From: Solirubrobacterales bacterium | Lineage (GTDB): Bacteria > Actinomycetota > Thermoleophilia > Solirubrobacterales > Solirubrobacteraceae | Direction of reading: 5' to 3' | Assembly: GCA_025963955.1 (NCBI GenBank) | Contig: JAOPZU010000603.1 | Location: 1-8,564, forward strand | Length of the DNA: 8,564 nt | In this document: piece by piece, positions 1 through 5,119 of the stretch | How positions within the stretch are numbered: the first letter of the stretch is position 1 | How the letters are laid out: every line of letters starts with the position of its first letter | Notes under the pieces: model-generated | Database searches by the model: none | What the model was told of the DNA's origin: nothing | Seen by the model: the letters and a program-made list of their open reading frames with translations, nothing else | Position numbers and translations under genes: made by a program

Positions 1-287
1 CCCGCGCCGCGGCGCAGGCGGGCGCTCCCCGGCACGGCGACCGGCACGACCGTCGTGACGACCTCCGTGGGGCGGCGCAGCGCCTCCTTGACCAGCGCGA
101 CCAGGACGGGCGTCATGGCGGCGGACGCGAGCGTCCCCGGAGTCCAGATCTTCGAGCAGGTGTAGGCGGCGACGGCGGACGCGACGGCCGTGATGATCAG
201 CGTCGCCAGGTCGACGCCGCTCTCGCTCTTGGACGGGGCGGCCGGCGGCGGCAGCGGGTGCTGTTGCGTGGGCGGGGCTTCGGACAT
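1..287 (-). CDS. Hypothetical membrane-associated protein, truncated by the window edge
   Basis: This gene is read from the ATG at 287 toward the left edge; 95 codons are visible without a stop and the C-terminus is missing. Residues 1-23 form a polar, Pro/Gln-rich N-terminal tail. Residues 26-43 (about VDLATLIITAVASAVAAY) form a hydrophobic helix, and residues 52-66 form a second, amphipathic or shorter hydrophobic helix followed by KEALRRP. A basic, Val/Arg-rich stretch follows at the edge. The pattern fits a small membrane-anchored protein; I do not recognise a characterised family or function. No good Shine-Dalgarno precedes the ATG. The gene is divergent from the hydrolase at 407, with 119 nt between them. 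G/C-rich third positions support real coding. Confidence 0.7.
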   Translation of the reverse strand, partial: MSEAPPTQQHPLPPPAAPSKSESGVDLATLIITAVASAVAAYTCSKIWTPGTLASAAMTPVLVALVKEALRRPTEVVTTVVPVAVPGSARLRRGA

Positions 288-390
288 CGGGGGTCAGGCC
301 GGGGCGCCGGGGCGTGGGGGGTGGTCCCGGGGTGCCACGTCTGTTCTAGCGCACTCGTCGCGGGCGCGGCGTCCGGCGGGCCCGCGCCGG

Positions 391-396
391 TAGCCT
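391..396 (+). promoter_or_regulatory. Candidate -10 element (TAGCCT) of the MBL-fold hydrolase gene
   Basis: TAGCCT lies 10 nt upstream of the ATG at 407 and no Shine-Dalgarno is visible between them. This matches the actinobacterial TAnnnT -10 consensus and suggests a leaderless or nearly leaderless transcript. No convincing -35 is seen. Confidence 0.45.
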
Positions 397-406
397 CCGC
401 GACCGC

Positions 407-1264
407 ATGAGCATCCAGGAGATCGACCTGCACCACATGGGCGACGAGCACGCCATCTGCTGCTACGCCGACGTGGAGGAGGGCTGGCTCGTCGACCCCG
501 GCCCGGAGGTCACCCACCGGACGCTGCTGGCCGCGCTGCCGGAGGACTTCCGGGCCCGGACGATCCTGCTGACCCACATCCACTTCGACCACGCGGGCGC
601 CACGGGCCGGCTGCTCGAGCGCTGGCCGGACGCGGAGGTCTGGGTCCACGAGCGCGGTGCGCCGCACATGATCGACCCCGCGAAGCTCGTCGCGAGCGCC
701 ACGCGGATCTACGGCGACCAGTTCGCCACGCTCTGGGGGGAGGTCGTCCCGATCCCGCGGGAGCGCGTGCGCGTGCTCACCGGGATCGAGTCGCTGCCGG
801 GCTGGCAGGTCCAGTACACCCCGGGCCACGCCTCGCACCACGTCAGCTACCTCCACGACGCCACGGGCACCGCCTTCACCGGTGACGTGGCCGGCGTGCG
901 CATCCTCGACGGGCCGGTGTTCCCGCCGACGCCGCCGCCGGACATCGACATCGACCTCTGGCAGGAGTCGGTCGACCTCGTGCAGTCGTGGGCGCCGAGC
1001 GCGCTCGCGCTGACGCACTTCGGCCGTCACACCGACGTGGACCAGCACCTCGACGCGCTGCGCGAGGGGCTCACGCGCTGGTCGCGGGCGGCGCGGGAGA
1101 GCACCGACGCGCAGTACACGTCGCTCGTCCGGTCGTTCATCGAGGCCGAGGTGGGCGACCCGCTGACCCGGAGGGCGTACGAGCGCGCCAACCCGCCGTC
1201 GACGCTGTGGGCGGGGATGAACCGCTACTGGACGAAGAAGGCGGAGCGCGAGGGCACCGCCTAG
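407..1264 (+). CDS. MBL-fold metallo-hydrolase
   Basis: This is a 285-residue metallo-beta-lactamase-fold hydrolase, probably cytoplasmic (no signal peptide). All expected metal ligands are visible: the HxHxDH motif at residues 57-62 (HIHFDH), His141 in PGHASHH, the bridging Asp160 in TGDVAG, and His204 in ALTHFGRH. A binuclear zinc (or iron/manganese) site is therefore likely. The order of motifs resembles glyoxalase II-like and lactonase-like members, but the substrate cannot be told from sequence. The C-terminal ~75 residues beyond the last ligand are helical and charged, as in many actinobacterial relatives of this type. The start at 407 is preferred because a TAnnnT hexamer lies 10 nt upstream; no ribosome binding site is seen. 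It is convergent with the glycosylase gene, with 30 nt between the two stops and no clear terminator hairpin. Confidence 0.9.
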   Translation: MSIQEIDLHHMGDEHAICCYADVEEGWLVDPGPEVTHRTLLAALPEDFRARTILLTHIHFDHAGATGRLLERWPDAEVWVHERGAPHMIDPAKLVASATRIYGDQFATLWGEVVPIPRERVRVLTGIESLPGWQVQYTPGHASHHVSYLHDATGTAFTGDVAGVRILDGPVFPPTPPPDIDIDLWQESVDLVQSWAPSALALTHFGRHTDVDQHLDALREGLTRWSRAARESTDAQYTSLVRSFIEAEVGDPLTRRAYERANPPSTLWAGMNRYWTKKAEREGTA

Positions 1265-1294
1265 CCGCGATCAGGCCCGGCGGAAGGAGCCCAC

Positions 1295-2443
1295 TCAGGT
1301 GCCGAGGGCGGCCTCCAGGGCCGGGCGGGCGCTTGCGGGACGGACCTCCCCGAGGGAGACGGCGTCGCAGCCGGTCCAGCTCGCGGCCTCCCGCAGGGCC
1401 CTGGCCATCGCCGGGACCGCCTGCGGCTCGACGCTCAGCGTCTTGGCGATCAGCGTCGCGCCGTCCCGCCCCGGGTCGACCCGCCCGAGGAGGCGGCCGC
1501 CGGCCAGCAGCGGCATCGCGAAGTAGCCGTGCACGCGCTTGGGCGCCGGCGTGTAGGCCTCCAGGCGGTGGACGAAGCCGAACATCCGCTCCGTGCGGGC
1601 CCGGTCCCATACGACGGTGTCGAAGGGGGAGAGGAGCGTCGTGCGGTGGCGGCCCCTCGGCGGCCCGGCGGCAAGGAGGTCCGGATCGGCCCAGGCGGGA
1701 CGGTTCCAGCTCCTCACGGCGACGGGGACGAGCCCGGTGTCCGGCAGGACCGCGGCCACGTCGACCTGCTTCAAACGGTGGAAGTCGGCCAGATCGCCCA
1801 GGGTCGCCACGCCCAGGGCGCGGCCGGCGATCGTGACGAGGCGCCGGCGGCACTCGGCGTCGTCCAGATCGTCGCCGACGGCGAGCGCGGCGGCGGGCAG
1901 GACGCGCGCGGGCAGGTCGTACACGCGCTTCCACGCCCGTCGCTCCGTGCAGACGACCGCGCCCGTGTCGAGCAGGTACTCGACGGCGATCTTCACGTCC
2001 GACCAGTCCCACCACACGCCGCCCTTCTTGGCGCCGCCGAGGTCCGTCGAGGTCATCGGGCCCTCCGCGTCCAGCCGGGCGAGGACGCGGTCGCACGCGC
2101 TCCGGTCCACCGCGTGCCAGCGCCAGCCGCGGGCCCGGAAGTGGCGCCGGCGGAAGGCGAAGAGCGGCCACTGCTCGGCGGGGAGGATGCAGGCCGCGTG
2201 GGCCCAGTACTCGAACGCGTCCCCGCTCCAGTAGGCGGCCTCGACGGGCCCGCGGCCGACGGCGCCGAGGCGGGCGTAGGCGACCAGCTCATGGGAGCGG
2301 GCCAGGACGCTGATCGTGTCCAGCTGGACCGCCGCCAGGCGCTGCAGCAGGGCCGGCACACCGCCGCGACGGTCGGGTGCGCCGATTAGTCCCTGGGCCT
2401 TCAGGGCCAGGCGGCGGGCCTCGTCGGCGGTCAGCTCCAGCAT
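1295..2443 (-). CDS. ycaQ: YcaQ/AZL-type DNA glycosylase (HTH_42 superfamily, winged-helix)
   Basis: This 382-residue protein belongs to the winged-helix HTH_42 (formerly DUF1006) superfamily. Its closest recognisable relative is E. coli YcaQ, a DNA glycosylase that unhooks interstrand crosslinks and removes bulky N7-alkylguanines. Three blocks are recognisable from YcaQ: LQRLAAVQLDTISVLARS (residues 33-50), FEYWAHAACILP (77-88) and LSPFDTVVWDR plus YTPAPKRVHGYF (271-281 and 297-308). Q40-L41-D42 matches the Q-hydrophobic-D catalytic motif of the YcaQ (AlkZ-like, AZL) branch rather than the QxQ motif of the Streptomyces self-resistance enzyme AlkZ. No natural-product biosynthesis gene is nearby, so a housekeeping repair role is more likely than antibiotic self-resistance. 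The start is supported by a TAGCCT hexamer 7 nt upstream and the lack of a Shine-Dalgarno. It is divergent from clpS. A LexA-box-like element lies at its likely -35 position. Confidence 0.9.
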   Translation of the reverse strand: MLELTADEARRLALKAQGLIGAPDRRGGVPALLQRLAAVQLDTISVLARSHELVAYARLGAVGRGPVEAAYWSGDAFEYWAHAACILPAEQWPLFAFRRRHFRARGWRWHAVDRSACDRVLARLDAEGPMTSTDLGGAKKGGVWWDWSDVKIAVEYLLDTGAVVCTERRAWKRVYDLPARVLPAAALAVGDDLDDAECRRRLVTIAGRALGVATLGDLADFHRLKQVDVAAVLPDTGLVPVAVRSWNRPAWADPDLLAAGPPRGRHRTTLLSPFDTVVWDRARTERMFGFVHRLEAYTPAPKRVHGYFAMPLLAGGRLLGRVDPGRDGATLIAKTLSVEPQAVPAMARALREAASWTGCDAVSLGEVRPASARPALEAALGT

Positions 2444-2450
2444 CGGTCCC

Positions 2451-2456
2451 AGGCTA
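2451..2456 (-). promoter_or_regulatory. Candidate -10 element (TAGCCT) of the DNA glycosylase gene
   Basis: On the minus strand TAGCCT ends 7 nt before the ATG at 2443, with no Shine-Dalgarno between. It is the same hexamer, at a similar distance, as the one before the hydrolase gene at 391-396. A leaderless transcript is inferred. Confidence 0.5.
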
Positions 2457-2463
2457 TGTCACG

Positions 2464-2476
2464 GTTCGGCCCGAAC
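2464..2476. repeat. Short inverted repeat GTTCGG-C-CCGAAC
   Basis: Six-base arms are separated by one base, in the divergent promoter between the glycosylase gene and clpS. It shares its right arm with the LexA-box-like element at 2472-2485, and CCCGAA (2470-2475) pairs again with TTCGGG (2482-2487). The result is three alternating TTCGG half-sites in 25 bp. This may be an operator for another regulator. Confidence 0.4.
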
Positions 2477-2485
2477 AGGCATTCG
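2472..2485. promoter_or_regulatory. Candidate LexA (SOS) box in the glycosylase-clpS intergenic region
   Basis: CGAACAGGCATTCG differs at one core base from CGAAC-N4-GTTCG, the Gram-positive/actinobacterial LexA operator. The four central bases AGGC also fit the preferred RNRY pattern. The element covers the expected -35 of the glycosylase promoter (-10 at 2456-2451), where a repressor would block it. It lies further upstream of the clpS promoter. Similar one-mismatch matches also occur inside genes (5229-5242 and 6978-6991), so this is a candidate only. Confidence 0.4.
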
Positions 2486-2512
2486 GGGCTTCCGTCTCCC
2501 GCGCGCGACGGG

Positions 2513-2518
2513 TAAGGT
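2513..2518 (+). promoter_or_regulatory. Candidate -10 element (TAAGGT) of clpS
   Basis: TAAGGT ends 9 nt before the clpS ATG at 2528 and no Shine-Dalgarno is visible, which fits a leaderless actinobacterial transcript. A weak -35-like TTCCGT lies at 2490-2495 with a 17-nt spacer. Confidence 0.5.
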
Positions 2519-2527
2519 CCGGGCGGT

Positions 2528-2815
2528 ATGTCCCAGACCATCGAGCTTCCCCGGACGTCGGGTCCGGACGGAGCGCTCGGCGGCGCATGGCGTGTCATCG
2601 TCCGCAACGACGACCACAACACGTTCGACCATGTGGCGCTGACGCTCGCCCGTCTCATCCCCGGCATCGACATCCCCCGCGGCTACCAGATCGCCGAGCA
2701 GATCCACCAGAGCGGCCTCGCCATCGTGTGGTCAGGCCACCAGGAGCTGGCCGAGCACTACTGGGAGCAGTGCCAGGACGCGGGCCTGACGATGGCCCCC
2801 CTGGAGAAGTCCTAG
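2528..2815 (+). CDS. clpS: ATP-dependent Clp protease adaptor ClpS
   Basis: This 95-residue protein has the ClpS fold signature. ClpS binds N-degron substrates (bulky hydrophobic N-terminal residues) and delivers them to the ClpA/ClpC AAA+ unfoldase of the Clp protease. The N-degron-binding residues are present: N27-D28-D29 correspond to N34-D35-D36 of E. coli ClpS, and H60 corresponds to H66. The flexible N-terminal tail (1-20) that enters the unfoldase pore is also present. F33 occupies the position of E. coli Met40, the gate residue that excludes beta-branched side chains. The loop before the H60 helix is one residue longer than in E. coli. The gene is not next to clpA or clpC here; it is divergent from the glycosylase and convergent with the small barrel protein. 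The start is set by the hexamer at 2513. Confidence 0.9.
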   Translation: MSQTIELPRTSGPDGALGGAWRVIVRNDDHNTFDHVALTLARLIPGIDIPRGYQIAEQIHQSGLAIVWSGHQELAEHYWEQCQDAGLTMAPLEKS

Positions 2816-2865
2816 CTCCACGCGGCAGCACCCGCCGCTTCCGCTCCGCGGCACCACAACCCGGA

Positions 2866-2889
2866 GCGCCCGACCAGATGGCCGGGCGC
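2866..2889. terminator. Candidate bidirectional hairpin between convergent clpS and the barrel-protein gene
   Basis: GCGCCCG (2866-2872) pairs perfectly with CGGGCGC (2883-2889) across a 10-nt loop, in the 102-nt gap between two convergent genes. There is no U-tract on either side, so this is a weak, actinobacterial-style candidate. Nothing else is seen in the gap. Confidence 0.35.
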
Positions 2890-2917
2890 GGGTCCTGCTC
2901 CAGGCGATGAGGCTCCG

Positions 2918-3265
2918 CTAGGCGGGGACGTTCGGCGTGCCCACGGCCGGGTCGTCGACCTCGGGCCGCATGTCGCCCTTGACGACCAGGTCCTGCCAGG
3001 CGTAGACCACCGGCACCTGGTACCAGCCGGAGGACGTGGCGCGGAAGCGGACGGCCTCCGGCCCGTTCCAGTAGGCCTCCCAGTCGGCCTTGTGCTCGAA
3101 CTCGACGACCTGGAGGATCTTGTAGCGATCGTCGCGCCCGCGGTAGACGGAGTAGGCGCTCGCGCCGTAGCGCAGCGACACCTTCGCGAACTCCGCGACC
3201 GCCGCCTCCATCTTGTCGCCCCGGAAGCCCGTCGCGTACCAGGGGATGTGCACCGAACCGGCCAT
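2918..3265 (-). CDS. Small alpha/beta-barrel-type protein translationally coupled to the carboxylase/reductase
   Basis: This is a 115-residue protein of unknown function. It contains a ferredoxin-like alternation of strand and helix (VHIPWYATGF; KMEAAVAEFAKVSL; RYKILQVVEFEHKADWEAYW; WYQVPVVYAWQDLVV), as expected of the dimeric alpha/beta-barrel (antibiotic-monooxygenase/EthD-like) fold. No catalytic motif can be assigned. The Trp/Tyr-rich core (W81, Y83, W89 region) could form a small-molecule pocket. The start at 3265 is chosen over an in-frame ATG at 3334 because GAGGTGGG lies 5 nt upstream, and because 3334 would put 23 Arg/Pro-rich residues over the end of the upstream gene. The ATG begins one base after the carboxylase/reductase stop, so the two are almost certainly one operon and probably translationally coupled. 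Its role may be linked to the same acyl-CoA pathway, which is an inference from position only. Confidence 0.8.
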   Translation of the reverse strand: MAGSVHIPWYATGFRGDKMEAAVAEFAKVSLRYGASAYSVYRGRDDRYKILQVVEFEHKADWEAYWNGPEAVRFRATSSGWYQVPVVYAWQDLVVKGDMRPEVDDPAVGTPNVPA

Positions 3266-3266
3266 G

Positions 3267-4523
3267 TCAGCCCACCTCTGCGTAGATTGCGCCGGGACCC
3301 TCGGCGGTCTTGCCGAGGCCCTCGGATTCCGCACCGACCAAGATCGAGATCTTGCCCAGGTGCTCGTTGTCGCGCATCTGCTGATGCGCGTGCGGCACGC
3401 CGTCGAACCCGTACGTCTTCCACAGCACGGGGCGGATCGCGCCGGACTCGATGAGCTCGTTCGCCTTCGTGCACTCGTAGGCGTTCGCGAAGTGCGAGCC
3501 GATGATCTCCTTCTGCTTCATCCACAGGTAGCGGACGTCGAAGTCGAGCGTGTAGCCCGTGGTGCCCGCGCAGATGACGACCTTGCCGAACGGCTTGACC
3601 GTGAAGACCGACGTCGGGAACGTCGCGGCGCCGACGTGCTCGAAGACGATGTCGGGCTTGGCCCCGCCGAAGAGCTCCTTCACGCGCTTGTCGAACTTGC
3701 GCATCTCGGCGAAGCGGACCTTCTCCTCCTCCTCGGACTCGGTCCCCGTCCGCATCATGCCGCTGAACTCGCCCCGGTTGATGTAGTCCACGCAGCCGAG
3801 CCGCTTGACGAGCTCGCCCTTCTCGTCCGAGTTGACCACGCCGACGCACTCCGCGCCCGCGGCCTTGCAGATCTGCGTCGCGAAGACGCCGAGGCCGCCG
3901 GCGGCGCCCCAGATGAGCACCTTCTGGCCGGCCTGCAGGTTGCAGCGGGTCATGAGCATGCGCCACGCGGTGAAGTACGTCAGGCCGTAGGAGGCGGCTT
4001 CCTCCCACGTCAGCGACTTCGGCTTCGGCAGCAGCTGCTGCGCCTGCACCTTGGTGAACTGCGCGAACGAGCCCCACGTGGTCTCGTAGCCCCAGATGCG
4101 CTGCGAGGGCGCCGCCATCGGGTCCAGACCGTGGACCTCGGGGTCCTCGTAGGAGGCCTGGTTGCAGTGGATGACGACCTCGTCGCCGACCTTCCAGCGC
4201 GTGACGCCGGGGCCGACCTTCCAGACCACGCCGGACGCGTCGGAGCCGCCGATGTGGTGCCCGTACTCGGGGTGGTCGCCCGAGCGCCACACGCCGATCG
4301 GGACGCCGAGGGCCGCCCAGACGTTGTTGAAGTTGACGCCGGCCGCCATGACACGGACGATGACCTCGAAGGCCGCCGGCTCGGGGACCTCGATCTCCTC
4401 GAGCTTGAAGGCGTCGCGGGGCTCGCCCTGCGTCTCCTCGCGGATCACCCATGCGGCCATCGTGGCCGGGAGCTCCCCGGGCTGCGTTGAAACCTGCGAG
4501 ATCTGGCTGACATCCACGGCCAT
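3267..4523 (-). CDS. ccrA: Crotonyl-CoA carboxylase/reductase
   Basis: This is a 418-residue medium-chain dehydrogenase/reductase of the crotonyl-CoA carboxylase/reductase family. Family members catalyse NADPH-dependent reductive carboxylation of crotonyl-CoA to (2S)-ethylmalonyl-CoA. That is the key step of the ethylmalonyl-CoA pathway for C2 assimilation and also supplies extender units for polyketides. Visible signatures are GVNFNNVW (residues 62-69), SDASGVVWKVG (94-104), IWGYET (143-148), the NADPH loop WGAAGGLG (205-212), DIVFEH (291-296) and IGSHFAN (341-347). The residues known to bind CO2 in the Kitasatospora enzyme (Asn, Phe-Glu, His) align with the Asn of VNFN, Y146-E147 and H344, so carboxylase activity is plausible. 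Phe-to-Tyr at 146 also occurs in other members. The zinc ligands of alcohol dehydrogenases are absent, as usual. The start at 4523 gives a normal length; AGAGG lies about 12 nt upstream, which is rather far. Confidence 0.9.
   Translation of the reverse strand: MAVDVSQISQVSTQPGELPATMAAWVIREETQGEPRDAFKLEEIEVPEPAAFEVIVRVMAAGVNFNNVWAALGVPIGVWRSGDHPEYGHHIGGSDASGVVWKVGPGVTRWKVGDEVVIHCNQASYEDPEVHGLDPMAAPSQRIWGYETTWGSFAQFTKVQAQQLLPKPKSLTWEEAASYGLTYFTAWRMLMTRCNLQAGQKVLIWGAAGGLGVFATQICKAAGAECVGVVNSDEKGELVKRLGCVDYINRGEFSGMMRTGTESEEEEKVRFAEMRKFDKRVKELFGGAKPDIVFEHVGAATFPTSVFTVKPFGKVVICAGTTGYTLDFDVRYLWMKQKEIIGSHFANAYECTKANELIESGAIRPVLWKTYGFDGVPHAHQQMRDNEHLGKISILVGAESEGLGKTAEGPGAIYAEVG
3271..3278 (-). promoter_or_regulatory. 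Shine-Dalgarno of the coupled barrel-protein gene
   Basis: GAGGTGGG on the minus strand lies inside the last codons of the carboxylase/reductase, 5 nt before the ATG at 3265. It decides the start of the downstream gene and implies translational coupling. Confidence 0.7.
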
Positions 4524-4596
4524 GGTCGGTCGGAACCTCTGTAGTCGGGAACGGACGATCAGGAGCCGTCCCTGGCGGGACAGCGGGTGGGAAGAC

Positions 4597-4602
4597 TACC
4601 CT
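4597..4602 (+). promoter_or_regulatory. Candidate -10 element (TACCCT) of the four-helix membrane protein gene
   Basis: TACCCT in the 140-nt divergent gap fits the TAnnnT consensus. It would give a leader of about 55 nt that contains the Shine-Dalgarno at 4649. No clear -35 is seen, and no good promoter for the divergent carboxylase/reductase could be picked out. Confidence 0.4.
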
Positions 4603-4648
4603 TCGCGGCGCGGGTGAGGCTGCCGACATCCCCGTGCCCATTTCTCCC

Positions 4649-4654
4649 AGGAGG
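4649..4654 (+). promoter_or_regulatory. Shine-Dalgarno (AGGAGG) of the four-helix membrane protein gene
   Basis: A perfect AGGAGG lies 9 nt before the ATG at 4664. It decides the start against an in-frame GTG at 4634, which would lie upstream of this site. Confidence 0.8.
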
Positions 4655-4663
4655 ACGCACCCC

Positions 4664-5119
4664 ATGCCCGCAGTCGATCCGAAGTCCCCGCTCACCATCC
4701 TCGGTGCCAGCGGCGTCGCGTTGCTCGTCTTCATGCTCCTGCCCTGGTACGGCCTCGATCTGGGTGATCTCGCCGGGGCCGCGTCCATCGCCGGGGTCGA
4801 CACCACCGCCAGCGCCTGGACCGCGTTCAGCTACACCGACCTGCTGCTGTTCCTCACCGGGGTCGGCGCGATCGCCGCCTTCGTGCTGAGCTCGCAGCAC
4901 AACCCGCTGGCGGCGCAGGTCATCAAGGGCGTCACCGGTCTGGCCGCGCTGATGACCCTGATCGTGCTCTACCGGATCGTCAACCAGCCCGGTCCGAACG
5001 ACTTCATCACCGTGAAGTTCGGCGCGTTTTTCGGCCTCGTCGCTGTCGCCGGCGTCGCCTACGGGGCCTTCCGCTCCATGACCGCGGGCAACCAGCCTTA
5101 CGTGGAGCCGGTCCGCTAG
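4664..5119 (+). CDS. Small four-helix integral membrane protein
   Basis: This is a 151-residue protein with four predicted transmembrane helices: about residues 9-30 (ending FMLLPWYG), 56-76, 85-105 and 117-137. The loop between helices 1 and 2 holds a short Ala/Gly/Thr-rich segment (about 31-52). The C-terminus is short and polar. The LLPWY motif at the end of the first helix is common in small actinobacterial membrane proteins of unknown function; I do not recognise a characterised family. There is no catalytic or transport signature. The start is fixed by the AGGAGG 9 nt upstream. It is divergent from the carboxylase/reductase. Its TAG stop interlocks with the stop of the convergent secreted-protein gene, leaving no room for a terminator. 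Confidence 0.85.
   Translation: MPAVDPKSPLTILGASGVALLVFMLLPWYGLDLGDLAGAASIAGVDTTASAWTAFSYTDLLLFLTGVGAIAAFVLSSQHNPLAAQVIKGVTGLAALMTLIVLYRIVNQPGPNDFITVKFGAFFGLVAVAGVAYGAFRSMTAGNQPYVEPVR

Noticed and set aside
407..1264. Assignment of the MBL-fold protein as a quorum-quenching lactonase or glyoxalase II
   Set aside because: The metal ligands are shared by many MBL subfamilies, and no substrate-specific motif is visible.
988..2389. Plus-strand open frames opposite the glycosylase and the end of the hydrolase
   Set aside because: They overlap each other and two clearly conserved genes, and they show no recognisable domain or ribosome binding site.
3266..3334. Longer start (ATG at 3334) for the barrel protein
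   Set aside because: It would add 23 Arg/Pro/Ser-rich residues overlapping ccr, while the ATG at 3265 has a strong Shine-Dalgarno 5 nt upstream.
3213..4490. Plus-strand open frame (425 codons) opposite the carboxylase/reductase
   Set aside because: Its product is a Leu/Ala/Asp/Arg-rich repeat-like sequence with no motif, and it is fully antisense to a well-conserved enzyme.
4634..4663. GTG start at 4634 for the four-helix membrane protein
   Set aside because: The AGGAGG at 4649-4654 lies downstream of it and is well placed for the ATG at 4664.
2812..4806. Long minus-strand open frame (664 codons) across the carboxylase/reductase operon
   Set aside because: It is out of frame with the two recognisable genes on the same strand, low in complexity and Arg-rich; it is a GC-rich shadow.
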